The notes under the pieces are model-generated. The model was not told the DNA's origin, ran no database searches, and was given only the letters and a program-made list of their open reading frames with translations. The position numbers were made by a program, and so were the translations under genes. 20,907 bases of DNA from Puniceicoccales bacterium (GTDB lineage: Bacteria > Verrucomicrobiota > Verrucomicrobiia > Opitutales > JAIRKQ01), in NCBI GenBank assembly GCA_031279395.1, contig JAITIO010000051.1, forward strand, positions 1 through 20,907, in the 5' to 3' direction. Below are positions 1-7,409 of this stretch, in pieces. Within the stretch, counting starts at the first letter, position 1. Each line of letters starts with the position of its first letter.

Positions 1-627
1 CCTGATACGGATAGTTTTAACTTGATTTTGACAGCTTCAAATCACCCTCCCTATAGCGTTGATCTAGTAGCCGAAGGTGTTCCTCTGGAACATACCGCTA
101 AATTTGTCGATAGTCAAAAAAGGGTAAAATATCTCGGCCATGCTTGGTACGCAGATAGGTGTGTGGGGAACTTCATAGGTGCCATTGAAAAACTTACCGA
201 CGATGCCATATTCGTGATAACCGGTGATCATTTTTCACGAAAACATCGCAGATCGCAATTTTCTCTGTTCGACGAATGGACCGTCCCTCTAATCATATAC
301 GGAAAGAATTTTAATGGGGAGTTGAAGAGATTTTCAGTCCACGTTGGTAGCCAGGTTGACATCGTTCGGACGATAGTTGAATTGGTTGCGAAAAAGGATT
401 TCGCCTATGCAAGCTTCGGCAAAGATCTATTATCCGACGATGAGATTTGCGAAGGTTATTGCACGGAAGTTACCGTAACCGACAAATACATTGTGACCAA
501 TGATAATAAAAACATTGGGGTGATTTCGGACTGCTCAACATCGGTAAGTGAGAGCGAACGGGAACGTGCCATATCCCGAAATCATGCATGGCAAACCCTC
601 GCAAAATGGAAATTTTTTCATTTCTAA
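1..627 (+). CDS. LtaS-like / sulfatase-family enzyme, C-terminal part (5' end outside window)
   Basis: The reading frame is open from the first base, so this is the end of a larger gene. It carries C-terminal landmarks of the alkaline-phosphatase superfamily sulfatase/LtaS type: a TASNHPPY block at about 31-54, an ITGDH block (Asp and His at 226-231, expected metal ligands), then VPLIIYG and SQVDIVRTIVEL segments and a YASFGKDLL segment. Family members are membrane-anchored with an extracytoplasmic catalytic domain that transfers or removes phospho- or sulfo-groups on envelope polymers. The catalytic Thr and the membrane helices would lie upstream and cannot be seen. The residue after GDH is Phe rather than the usual Gly. 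The last ~60 residues match nothing I recognise. The exact substrate is unknown. The gene is separated from rpsL by 166 bp containing a promoter, so it is not part of the ribosomal operon. Confidence 0.8.
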   Translation, partial: PDTDSFNLILTASNHPPYSVDLVAEGVPLEHTAKFVDSQKRVKYLGHAWYADRCVGNFIGAIEKLTDDAIFVITGDHFSRKHRRSQFSLFDEWTVPLIIYGKNFNGELKRFSVHVGSQVDIVRTIVELVAKKDFAYASFGKDLLSDDEICEGYCTEVTVTDKYIVTNDNKNIGVISDCSTSVSESERERAISRNHAWQTLAKWKFFHF

Positions 628-630
628 AAT

Positions 631-648
631 TTGTCATTCGTTGTCATT
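631..648 (+). repeat. Tandem direct repeat TTGTCATT, 10-bp period
   Basis: TTGTCATT occurs at 631-638 and 641-648, exactly one helical turn apart, about 44 bp upstream of the predicted -35 box of the rpsL promoter. TTGTC recurs at 692 (the -35) and 732. This could be a binding site for a regulator contacting one DNA face, or chance in an AT-rich spacer. Confidence 0.4.
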
Positions 649-691
649 TCCACAAACCAAGCCCCCATTGTTGTGTATTTCGAGGTTCAAG

Positions 692-720
692 TTGTCAAAG
701 AAAGTGCGGTTTTTTATAAA
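692..720 (+). promoter_or_regulatory. Predicted sigma70-type promoter of the ribosomal super-operon
   Basis: TTGTCA at 692-697 and TATAAA at 715-720 are separated by a 17-bp spacer, close to the vegetative consensus. Transcription would start near 727, giving a leader of about 65 nt before rpsL. It is the only strong promoter match I see before the gene block. The leader contains no clear attenuator hairpin. Confidence 0.65.
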
Positions 721-793
721 AAATACTTGCTTTGTCGATGACTTTTAATTCTACTCACAGGGGAATTAGAAAAAAGTAAATAGGGGTAATTGA

Positions 794-1171
794 ATGCCGA
801 CGATTAATCAGTTGATAAAAAGACCTCGCGTTCGAAAGATTGCGAAAACTAAAGCTCCGTCCCTCGATCAAAATCCGTTTAGGCGGGGAACATGTATCCA
901 GGTCATGACGCGTACACCAAAAAAGCCAAACTCAGCCGTGCGAAAAGTTACAAAAGTTCGTTTAACGAATGGGAATGAAGTCATTGCGTATATCCCCGAT
1001 GAAGGGCATAAGTTGCAAGAGCACAGTGTGGTTTTGGTTCGTGGAGGACGTGTGAAAGACTTGCCAGGTGTGAGATATCACGTCGTACGTGGGGCTCTTG
1101 ATTGTTCGGGTGTTGAAAAACGTCGCAGAAGTCGTTCAAAGTATGGAGTTAAACGCCCTAAACAGAAGTAA
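794..1171 (+). CDS. rpsL: 30S ribosomal protein S12
   Basis: S12 sits at the decoding centre of the 30S subunit and helps check codon-anticodon pairing. The 125-residue product is of normal length and carries the hallmark TPKKPNSA block (residues 41-48), EGHKLQEHSVVLVRGG (70-85) and RVKDLPGVRYH (86-96), with Asp89 at the position methylthiolated by RimO in many bacteria. Lys43, Lys88 and Pro91, where streptomycin-resistance changes arise in other species, have the usual residues. The start is preceded by AGGGG about 8 nt upstream. It is the first gene of the operon, 73 nt after the predicted -10 box. The C-terminal KRPKQK tail is ordinary. Confidence 0.98.
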   Translation: MPTINQLIKRPRVRKIAKTKAPSLDQNPFRRGTCIQVMTRTPKKPNSAVRKVTKVRLTNGNEVIAYIPDEGHKLQEHSVVLVRGGRVKDLPGVRYHVVRGALDCSGVEKRRRSRSKYGVKRPKQK

Positions 1172-1192
1172 TTTTAACCGAGGAATGATAAA

Positions 1193-1666
1193 ATGTCTCG
1201 TAGAAGAAGAGCTGTAAAACGTCAAATTGAAAAGGATCCACGCTATGGCAATACGTTGATTTCCCAATTGGTTAATATGATCATGCAGAGGGGGAAAAAG
1301 AATCTAGCTAGGTCCATAGTCTACAGTGCCATTGAGCGTGTCAGTGAAAAGCTCGGAAAAGGTGATTCCATCGACTTGCTTTTGGGGGCCCTTGAGAATT
1401 CAAGGCCAAAGGTGGAAGTTAAAAGCCGGCGTGTCGGTGGTGCAACCTATCAAATTCCCGTAGAAATACCCTATGAGCGCCAACATTCGTTGGTGTTTCG
1501 GTGGATGATTGAATTTGCTCAAACAAGGAAGGGATTACCTATGAACGAAGCATTGGCACAGGAAATTATTGATGCTTATAATAATACTGGTTCCGTTGTG
1601 AAAAAAAAGGATGATGTTCAACGTATGGCGCAGGCAAATCGTGCATTTGCGCATTTACGTTGGTAA
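1193..1666 (+). CDS. rpsG: 30S ribosomal protein S7
   Basis: S7 nucleates assembly of the 30S head domain and lies at the E site. The 157-residue product has the expected MSRRRRA start, the YGNTLISQLVNMIMQRGKK region, RVGGATYQIPVE (about 80-91) and the C-terminal AQANRAFAHLRW block. A GAGGA ribosome binding site precedes the start. The gap to rpsL is only 21 nt, too short for the intercistronic S7 repressor-binding structure known from E. coli, so autoregulation, if present, must use another site. Confidence 0.98.
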   Translation: MSRRRRAVKRQIEKDPRYGNTLISQLVNMIMQRGKKNLARSIVYSAIERVSEKLGKGDSIDLLLGALENSRPKVEVKSRRVGGATYQIPVEIPYERQHSLVFRWMIEFAQTRKGLPMNEALAQEIIDAYNNTGSVVKKKDDVQRMAQANRAFAHLRW

Positions 1667-1683
1667 AGATGGGGATGTAGGTA

Positions 1684-3831
1684 ATGGCAAATGAAATTTC
1701 AAATGTTAATTCTAAAAATCGCGGTACTCCGTTGGAATATACGCGTAATATTGGAATCGCCGCGCACATAGATGCTGGTAAAACCACGACAACCGAACGA
1801 ATTTTATTCTATACGGGTGTTGTTCATAAGATAGGGGAAGTTCACGAGGGAACGACGGTTACCGACTGGATGGAACAGGAAAAGGAACGGGGAATAACGA
1901 TTACGTCGGCAGCTATTTCCTGCGGATGGAGTACCAAAGAGGGACCATATGCTGACATCAAACATCGAATTAATTTGATAGATACGCCAGGACATGTTGA
2001 CTTTACCGCGGAAGTGGAACGTTCGCTGCGTGTTCTCGACGGGGCGGTTGCTGTTTTCTGTGGTGTAGCAGGCGTACAACCGCAATCCGAGACCGTTTGG
2101 CGGCAGATGGACAAGTATAATGTGCCCCGCATCGCGTTTATCAACAAGATGGATAGAGTTGGGGCCAATTTTTTAGGAGCGGTTCAAGATATCCGCGAAA
2201 AGTTGGGAGGAAATGCCCATCCACTATTTTTGAACATTGGGTCCGGAGAAAAACTGTGCGGGCTAGTTGACCTGGTGAAAATGTGTGCCTATGTCTACCG
2301 TGAAGATTCGATAAACGGCGTGCAGTACGATACGGTAGATATTCCCGCCGATATGGTAGCAGAAGCTAAGCAATATCGAGAATCCTTGATCGAAGTGCTG
2401 GCAGATTTTGATGACACGATTGCGGAGAAGTACTTGGAAGGTCATCCCATAGAAGAAGATGAGTTGCGCATTGCTATAAGAAAAGCAACTCTTTCGATGA
2501 AATTTATTGGAGTTATTCCGGGAAGTGCCTTTAAAAATAAGGGAGTTCAAATGTTGCTCGATGCCGTTGTGAATTACCTTCCGAGTCCCTTAGACTTACC
2601 TCCAGTTAAGGCATTTAGAGACGATGATAGTAGCGAAGAAACATCGATTGTTCCGGACGATGGGGCTAAGGTTGCTGCTCTGGCATTCAAATTGATGACC
2701 GATCCGTTCGTTGGAAAATTAATCTTTTGCCGTGTATACGCTGGTCAATTGAAAAAAGGTGAAGTGGTGTATAATCCTCGTACAAGGAAATCCGAGCGGG
2801 TGAGTCGCCTTATTTTGATGAAAGCAGATGCGCGGGAAGATATAGATGTTGCCTATTCCGGTGATATTTGTGCGGTCATTGGAATTAGAGGTGTGGTAAC
2901 GGGAGATACTCTGGGTGATAGGGACCTTGATCTGGTTCTTGAGCCACCAACATTTCCAGACCCCGTCATTAGCATGTCTATAGAGCCGAAATCAAAGGCG
3001 GATCAAATGAGATTGTCGTTGGGACTTCAAAGATTGGCAGAGGAGGATCCGACGTTTAGGGTTTCCAGTAATCAGGAAACGGGGCAGACAATTATTTCCG
3101 GCATGGGAGAGCTGCATCTAGACATCATAAGGGACCGTTTGTTTAGGGAGTTTAAAGTTGAGGCCGATGCAGGACGGCCGCAGATTGCCTATCGCGAAAC
3201 GATTACGACCGAAGCGACTGGTGAAGGGAAATTTATTCGACAATCCGGAGGTCGTGGACAGTACGGCCACGCGATTATTAAGCTTGAACCAGCTGAGAAA
3301 GGCAAAGGCGTAGAGGTTGTCAATGAAATCGTCGGCGGTGTCATCCCGAAGGAATACATCAAGCCTACCCAGGAAGGCATTTTAGAAGGGGCACAGACGG
3401 GGGTCGTTGCAGGCTATCCAGTCGTAGATTTTATTGCCAGAATTGTCGATGGTAGTTTTCACGAAGTTGATTCTTCGGAAATGGCGTTTAAAATGGCCGG
3501 TATTTTTGGTTTTAAAGAAGCAATGCGCAAGGCAAATCCAATTTTACTCGAACCCATCATGCGTGTCGACGTTGCCACGCCGGAAGAATATCAAGGGGAT
3601 ATCGTCGGAGATTTAAATCGGCGCCGTGGACAGATTCAAGGAATAGAATCAAAGAACAATCTCACGGTAATTTGTGCATTTGTTCCGCTCGAAATGATGT
3701 TTGGGTATGCAACGGATGTCCGTTCATTGTCAAAGGGACGGGCGACGTATACCATGGAACCTTCCCATTTTGAACAGGTACCGGCTAGTCTGTTGGCAAA
3801 AATTATTGAAAGCTCTACGGGAAACAAATAG
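1684..3831 (+). CDS. fusA: Translation elongation factor G
   Basis: EF-G is the GTPase that drives ribosomal translocation and, with RRF, recycling. The 715 residues match family size. GTPase motifs are intact: AHIDAGKTT (27-35, G1), RGITIT (69-74, G2), DTPGHV (100-105, G3) and NKMD (154-157, G4). Domain II (MTDPFVGKLIFCRVYAG) and domain IV (GQYGHAIIKLEP) are recognisable, and the C-terminal domain V runs from about LEPIMRVDV through MFGYATDVRSLSKGRATY. About 20 residues precede the core, a few more than in E. coli. It follows rpsG by 17 nt. No tuf gene follows; rpsJ comes next after 15 nt. Confidence 0.98.
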   Translation: MANEISNVNSKNRGTPLEYTRNIGIAAHIDAGKTTTTERILFYTGVVHKIGEVHEGTTVTDWMEQEKERGITITSAAISCGWSTKEGPYADIKHRINLIDTPGHVDFTAEVERSLRVLDGAVAVFCGVAGVQPQSETVWRQMDKYNVPRIAFINKMDRVGANFLGAVQDIREKLGGNAHPLFLNIGSGEKLCGLVDLVKMCAYVYREDSINGVQYDTVDIPADMVAEAKQYRESLIEVLADFDDTIAEKYLEGHPIEEDELRIAIRKATLSMKFIGVIPGSAFKNKGVQMLLDAVVNYLPSPLDLPPVKAFRDDDSSEETSIVPDDGAKVAALAFKLMTDPFVGKLIFCRVYAGQLKKGEVVYNPRTRKSERVSRLILMKADAREDIDVAYSGDICAVIGIRGVVTGDTLGDRDLDLVLEPPTFPDPVISMSIEPKSKADQMRLSLGLQRLAEEDPTFRVSSNQETGQTIISGMGELHLDIIRDRLFREFKVEADAGRPQIAYRETITTEATGEGKFIRQSGGRGQYGHAIIKLEPAEKGKGVEVVNEIVGGVIPKEYIKPTQEGILEGAQTGVVAGYPVVDFIARIVDGSFHEVDSSEMAFKMAGIFGFKEAMRKANPILLEPIMRVDVATPEEYQGDIVGDLNRRRGQIQGIESKNNLTVICAFVPLEMMFGYATDVRSLSKGRATYTMEPSHFEQVPASLLAKIIESSTGNK

Positions 3832-3846
3832 AGGAGGATTTGTTAT

Positions 3847-4188
3847 ATGATAGTAAAAAAAACCAAATCAACCACGAAGCAAAAAATTAGGATAAAACTA
3901 AAAAGTTTTGACTATCGATTAGCCGACCAAGCTGGTATCGATATCGTCGAGGCTGCCAAACGTTCCGGTGCCCATGTGGCTGGACCGATTCCGCTGCCTA
4001 TGAATATTAAAAAATTTTGTGTTAATAGGTCACCCCACGTTAACAAAAAATCATCGGATCAGTTTGAAATAAGGTCTCATTGTAGGCTCATTGACATTTT
4101 TGAGCCAACGGCCGACACCGTTGATTCGCTAAAAAAATTAAATTTGCCGGCGGGTGTTGAAATAAAAATTGACTTAATGGCTGCCTAA
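3847..4188 (+). CDS. rpsJ: 30S ribosomal protein S10
   Basis: S10 is a head-domain protein of the 30S subunit (NusE in transcription antitermination complexes). The 113 residues include the RSPHVNKKSSDQFEIRSH block (about 61-78) and the RLKSFDYRL-like start of the fold (about 15-25, here IRIKLKSFDYRL). The N terminus carries about ten extra residues, mostly Lys and Thr, compared with E. coli. No alternative ATG, GTG or TTG lies between this ATG and the conserved core, so the extension is real. A strong AGGAGG at 3832-3837 sits 9 nt upstream. In E. coli S10 heads its own operon with a long leader; here it is joined to fusA by 15 nt. Confidence 0.97.
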   Translation: MIVKKTKSTTKQKIRIKLKSFDYRLADQAGIDIVEAAKRSGAHVAGPIPLPMNIKKFCVNRSPHVNKKSSDQFEIRSHCRLIDIFEPTADTVDSLKKLNLPAGVEIKIDLMAA

Positions 4189-4201
4189 TTGAAATTTGTG
4201 C

Positions 4202-4231
4202 TTGTATTTTAACCAATATAAGTTTTATAGA
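4202..4231 (+). promoter_or_regulatory. Possible internal promoter before rplC
   Basis: TTGTAT (4202-4207) is followed after 18 bp by TATAGA (4226-4231), or after 17 bp by TTATAG. The -35 match is modest. The location, in the widest gap inside the ribosomal block (rpsJ to rplC), makes a promoter plausible but unproven. Confidence 0.3.
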
Positions 4232-4241
4232 GACCAGGTCT
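4231..4241. repeat. 11-bp palindrome AGACCAGGTCT
   Basis: This is a perfect inverted repeat (AGACC-A-GGTCT) immediately downstream of the possible -10 box and upstream of rplC. The one-base centre suits a protein-binding DNA site better than a hairpin. In RNA a small stem AGAC-CAG-GTCT could form. No family assignment is possible. Confidence 0.35.
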
Positions 4242-4297
4242 AAAACAGGGGTAAAAGACTGCCGCTTAGTATGAAAGAAAAAAAGAGAGACATTTTA

Positions 4298-4909
4298 ATG
4301 ATAGGTAAGAAGGCTGGCATGACGCAATTGTATAATGCGACTGGTGTTCTAGTACCCGTTACCGTCGTTGAGATGTGCAGAACGGTTATTGCCAACGTTA
4401 AAACCGTAGATTCTAGTGGTTATTCCGCCGTTCGATTTGGGTTTTTTGGAAAAAAATCTGGAAAAGTTGATAGAAAGAAAGAACTTCCCGTTTTCGACAT
4501 GTTGAAAGAACTTAGAATTGATGATGTCGATCCGTACGAAATCGGCACAAGTGTGTCCGTTGAGGAGTTTGCGAAAGGTGAATTCGTAGACGTAATAGGG
4601 AAAACAAAGGGTAAGGGTTTCCAGGGAGTTATGAAACGCCATGGGTTTTCCGGAGGACCCGCTTCCCATGGATCCATGTTTCATAGGCGAGGGGGATCCT
4701 ATGGCCAGCGCCAATGGCCTGGCCATGTTTTTAAAGGACGTAAGATGCCTGGTCATGCCGGTAATGAGCGTCGCACCGTACAAAATTTAGAAGTTGTGGA
4801 TACGAATGTTGAAAAACAACTACTAATCATCAAAGGGAGCTTCCCGGGAACGAAGGATGGATATATTGTTGTTCGTCGTGCTAAAAAGTCATTGGAGGAA
4901 AAAAAATGA
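4298..4909 (+). CDS. rplC: 50S ribosomal protein L3
   Basis: L3 is a primary 23S rRNA-binding protein reaching to the peptidyl transferase centre. The chosen ATG gives MIGKKAGMTQLYNATG, which aligns directly with the family N terminus, and a weak GAGAG lies about 8 nt upstream. An in-frame ATG at 4271 would add nine residues (MKEKKRDIL) but has no ribosome binding site close by. The central loop has GKGFQGVMKRHGFSGGPASH followed by a GSYGQRQWPGHVFKGRKMPG block and NERRTVQNLEVV, typical of L3. The product has 203 residues. The stop overlaps the rplD start (ATGA), implying translational coupling. Confidence 0.96.
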   Translation: MIGKKAGMTQLYNATGVLVPVTVVEMCRTVIANVKTVDSSGYSAVRFGFFGKKSGKVDRKKELPVFDMLKELRIDDVDPYEIGTSVSVEEFAKGEFVDVIGKTKGKGFQGVMKRHGFSGGPASHGSMFHRRGGSYGQRQWPGHVFKGRKMPGHAGNERRTVQNLEVVDTNVEKQLLIIKGSFPGTKDGYIVVRRAKKSLEEKK

Positions 4910-5541
4910 GGCTGAAATTCTATGGCAGTGATTTTTCTTCCTGTTCGGAAAGTGATGTTCCTGGTCTTGTATCCTTGGATGAAGACAAGGGAGTTTTCGC
5001 GTTAAAACAATATTTGGTCGCTCTAGAGGCTAATTTGCGACAAGGAAATGCTTGTGCAAAGGACAGAGGTGATGTTTCTGGGACCGGGAAGAAACCATAT
5101 CGCCAGAAGGGCACTGGCATGGCACGCCAGGGATCAAAGCGTAGTCCGATTTGGGCAGGCGGTGGTGTCGTATTTGGGCCGAAACCCCGAGATTATTCGC
5201 AAAAGATTAACAAACGGGTGAAACGTCTCGCACTTATGCGAGCTTTATCCGATAAGGTCTCCGAAGGGACTCTATCCGTGGTTGATAGGCTAGCCTGTGA
5301 TGAACCGAAAACGAAAAAGTTCAACATCTTGCTAGGGAAAGCATTCCAGAGTGGTTCCATCTTATTCGTCGATGATAGTTTCGATACAAATTTCGTTCTA
5401 GCATCCAGAAATATCGAGCGTGTGTTTATGATTGACAGTAATTCGTTGAATGCATTTGATGTGGTACGCCATGGAAACGTTATAATCAGTGACAGCGCAA
5501 TGAAGACCGTTATTGCACGTCTGACTGACAATAGGGAGTAA
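4906..5541 (+). CDS. rplD: 50S ribosomal protein L4
   Basis: L4 binds 23S rRNA and extends a loop into the peptide exit tunnel; in E. coli it also represses the S10 operon. The loop is clear at about residues 55-98: RGDVSGTGKKPYRQKGTGMA, ARQGSKRSPIWAGGG and VVFGPKPRDY. The globular part continues with LALMRALSDKV. The 211-residue length is normal. GGAGG at 4894-4898 precedes the ATG, which overlaps the rplC stop by 4 nt. No E. coli-like L4-responsive leader is recognisable in the window, although the rpsJ-rplC gap would be a candidate place. Confidence 0.97.
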   Translation: MRLKFYGSDFSSCSESDVPGLVSLDEDKGVFALKQYLVALEANLRQGNACAKDRGDVSGTGKKPYRQKGTGMARQGSKRSPIWAGGGVVFGPKPRDYSQKINKRVKRLALMRALSDKVSEGTLSVVDRLACDEPKTKKFNILLGKAFQSGSILFVDDSFDTNFVLASRNIERVFMIDSNSLNAFDVVRHGNVIISDSAMKTVIARLTDNRE

Positions 5542-5547
5542 AATTAA

Positions 5548-5838
5548 ATGGAAAACTTTGGGACTTTAAAAGAAATTTTGCTCACAGAAAAATCGAACGC
5601 ATTGCTGTCAGATAAGCAGCAGTATGTTTTTATAGTTGATCAAAAAACTAACAAGGGACAAATTGCGAGAGCCGTTGAAAAGACGTTTAACGTGAAGGTT
5701 GTTAGGGTAAATATCATAAATTGTTGTGGAAGGCCCAAACGTGTTCGATCGAAATCATCCCGGCGTTATACTTTGGTCGGGAAGAAAAAGAAGGCAATAG
5801 TTGTTTTAAAAGATGGTTATAAAATAGATGTGGCTTAA
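5548..5838 (+). CDS. rplW: 50S ribosomal protein L23
   Basis: L23 lies at the exit of the peptide tunnel and docks trigger factor and SRP. The 96-residue product shows the family pattern: an ILLTEKS start (about 10-16), YVFIVDQKTNKGQIARAVE (about 27-45), FNVKVVRVNI and a basic KRVRSKSSRRYTLVGKKKKAIV segment in two pieces. A GGGAG lies about 10 nt before the ATG. It follows rplD by 6 nt. Confidence 0.96.
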   Translation: MENFGTLKEILLTEKSNALLSDKQQYVFIVDQKTNKGQIARAVEKTFNVKVVRVNIINCCGRPKRVRSKSSRRYTLVGKKKKAIVVLKDGYKIDVA

Positions 5839-5874
5839 TGATAAGGTAATGCAAAATATGCGAAGGAGAAACAA

Positions 5875-6726
5875 ATGGCTATTGTAAAATTGAGACCAAT
5901 CACACCGGGGCAACGGTTTTTAATAAAAACAAGTGTCGATGTTTCCAAAACCAATGCACCCAACAGAAGGCTAACGCAAAGTAAGTTACGTATAAGCGGC
6001 CGCAACTGTCACGGGCGTATAACAATGCGCAGAAGGGGTGGTGGCCATAAAAGGCTATTGCGCATTATAGATTTTAGAAGGGATAAGATCGATATTCCTG
6101 CCGTTGTGGAGCGCATAGAATATGATCCCAATAGGTCTGCAAATATCGCACTACTAAAGTATATCGATGGGGAAAAACGTTATATTTTGGCAACTGAAAA
6201 AATGGCAGAAGGGTCGGCCGTAGTGAGTTCGAATGGGCCTCAGGATGAGTATGATGACGGGATGGCTTTGCCTTTGTTTTTAATACCACAGGGATTGAAG
6301 ATTCACTGCATAGAGTATGAGCCAGGCAAAGGAGCCCAATTGGTCCGGGCGGCAGGATCGGCAGCCCAATTGGTGGCAATTGATGGCGACAGGGCTACTT
6401 TGCGAATGCCAAGTGGAGAAATTCGATGTGTTCATTCCCGTTGTCGTGCAACGATTGGAGAAATTGGTAATGCGGAAAAAGGGAAAACATCCCTTGGGAA
6501 AGCTGGACGCAACCGATGGCTTGGTCGACGGCCAAGGGTCCGAGGAGTTGCCATGAATCCTATTGATCATCCAATGGGTGGTGGACATGGGAAAACTTCT
6601 GGAGGTGGGCATCCGGTCTCCCCATGGGGGCAGCTGTCCAAGGGCAAACCAACCCGCAGGAGATCCAAACCTTCAAATAATTCCATCATTGTTAGAAGGA
6701 ATGGAAGAAAAATCAAAAAAAGTTGA
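5875..6726 (+). CDS. rplB: 50S ribosomal protein L2
   Basis: L2 is one of the most conserved ribosomal proteins, needed for subunit joining and peptidyl transferase activity. The 283 residues include RRRGGGHKRLLRIIDFRRDK (52-71), VERIEYDPNRSANIALL (78-94), the RRPRVRGVAMNPIDHPMGGG block (218-237) and HPVSPWGQ (246-253). His232 of the DHP motif is kept, and by my alignment it corresponds to the essential E. coli His229. Residue 238 is His where most bacterial sequences have Glu (GGGHG for GGGEG). A strong GAAGGAGA lies about 6 nt before the ATG. Confidence 0.98.
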   Translation: MAIVKLRPITPGQRFLIKTSVDVSKTNAPNRRLTQSKLRISGRNCHGRITMRRRGGGHKRLLRIIDFRRDKIDIPAVVERIEYDPNRSANIALLKYIDGEKRYILATEKMAEGSAVVSSNGPQDEYDDGMALPLFLIPQGLKIHCIEYEPGKGAQLVRAAGSAAQLVAIDGDRATLRMPSGEIRCVHSRCRATIGEIGNAEKGKTSLGKAGRNRWLGRRPRVRGVAMNPIDHPMGGGHGKTSGGGHPVSPWGQLSKGKPTRRRSKPSNNSIIVRRNGRKIKKS

Positions 6727-6743
6727 AAAATAGGGTATAAGCA

Positions 6744-7016
6744 ATGACACGGTCGAGAAAAAAAGGTTTTTTTGTGGATGTTAGCCTGGCTGATAAGGTT
6801 TCAGGAGCGTTGTCAACCGGAATTCGAAAACCCATAAAGACATGGTCCAGGCGGTCCACAATTACACCGAACTTTGTGGGTCTAACTTTTTTGGTTCATA
6901 ACGGTAAAAAGTTTGTTGACATTTATGTAACCGAAAACATGGTCGGACACAAATTAGGAGAGTTTGCGCCAACCAGAATGTTTAAATCGCATAATCCGCA
7001 TACTCAAAAGGCTTAA
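6744..7016 (+). CDS. rpsS: 30S ribosomal protein S19
   Basis: S19 is in the 30S head near the A-site tRNA and bridges to the 50S subunit. The 90-residue protein carries the RSRKKGFFVD start, KTWSRRSTITPNFVGLTFLV (about 32-51), HNGKKFVDIYVTENMVGHKL (about 52-71) and GEFAPTR near the C terminus. AGGG sits 8 nt upstream of the ATG. Length is normal for the family. Confidence 0.97.
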   Translation: MTRSRKKGFFVDVSLADKVSGALSTGIRKPIKTWSRRSTITPNFVGLTFLVHNGKKFVDIYVTENMVGHKLGEFAPTRMFKSHNPHTQKA

Positions 7017-7025
7017 AAAAAATCG

Positions 7026-7397
7026 ATGAAAAAAGAAGCACCAGTGAAAGAATTGGAATGTGTAAAAGCAACGCTAAAGTATGTTAGAACTTCAGCAAAA
7101 AAAGTTCGGGATGTGGCACGATTGTTGAAAGGAAAGCCTGCCCTTAACGCGGTGGCTCTGGTGAAGAGCATTCGCAGAAAATCTGCGAGATTGATAGGGG
7201 ATCTTTTGCATAGTGCCATAGCAAATGCAGAAAATAATAACAATTTGGCGGCTAGTAAATTGATGGTTGGGTCCGTTATAGTGGAAGAAGGTCCCGTTTT
7301 GAAGCGTTTTATTCCAGCTGCTAGAGGGTCAGCACATCCAATAAGAAAGCGCATGTCGCACATTCGCCTTATTCTAAAGAACATTGATAAAAAATAG
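7026..7397 (+). CDS. rplV: 50S ribosomal protein L22
   Basis: L22 lines the peptide exit tunnel with a long beta hairpin; macrolide resistance changes map there in other species. The 123-residue product has KYVRTSAKKVRDVARLLKGK (about 19-38), LLHSAIANAENN (about 60-71) and RFIPAARGSAHPIRKRMSHI (about 98-117). The N terminus (MKKEAPVKELE) is about ten residues longer than the minimal fold. There is no convincing Shine-Dalgarno motif; the upstream sequence is an A run. It follows rpsS by 9 nt, so coupled re-initiation is likely. Confidence 0.97.
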   Translation: MKKEAPVKELECVKATLKYVRTSAKKVRDVARLLKGKPALNAVALVKSIRRKSARLIGDLLHSAIANAENNNNLAASKLMVGSVIVEEGPVLKRFIPAARGSAHPIRKRMSHIRLILKNIDKK

Positions 7398-7409
7398 ATT
7401 AAATTTGTT

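Noticed and set aside
548..748. 66-codon plus-strand frame spanning the end of the LtaS-like gene and the promoter spacer
   Set aside because: It overlaps the upstream gene in another frame, runs through the predicted promoter and shows no domain or ribosome binding site.
4349..4783. 144-codon minus-strand frame antisense to rplC
   Set aside because: No recognisable domain and fully inside a certain gene.
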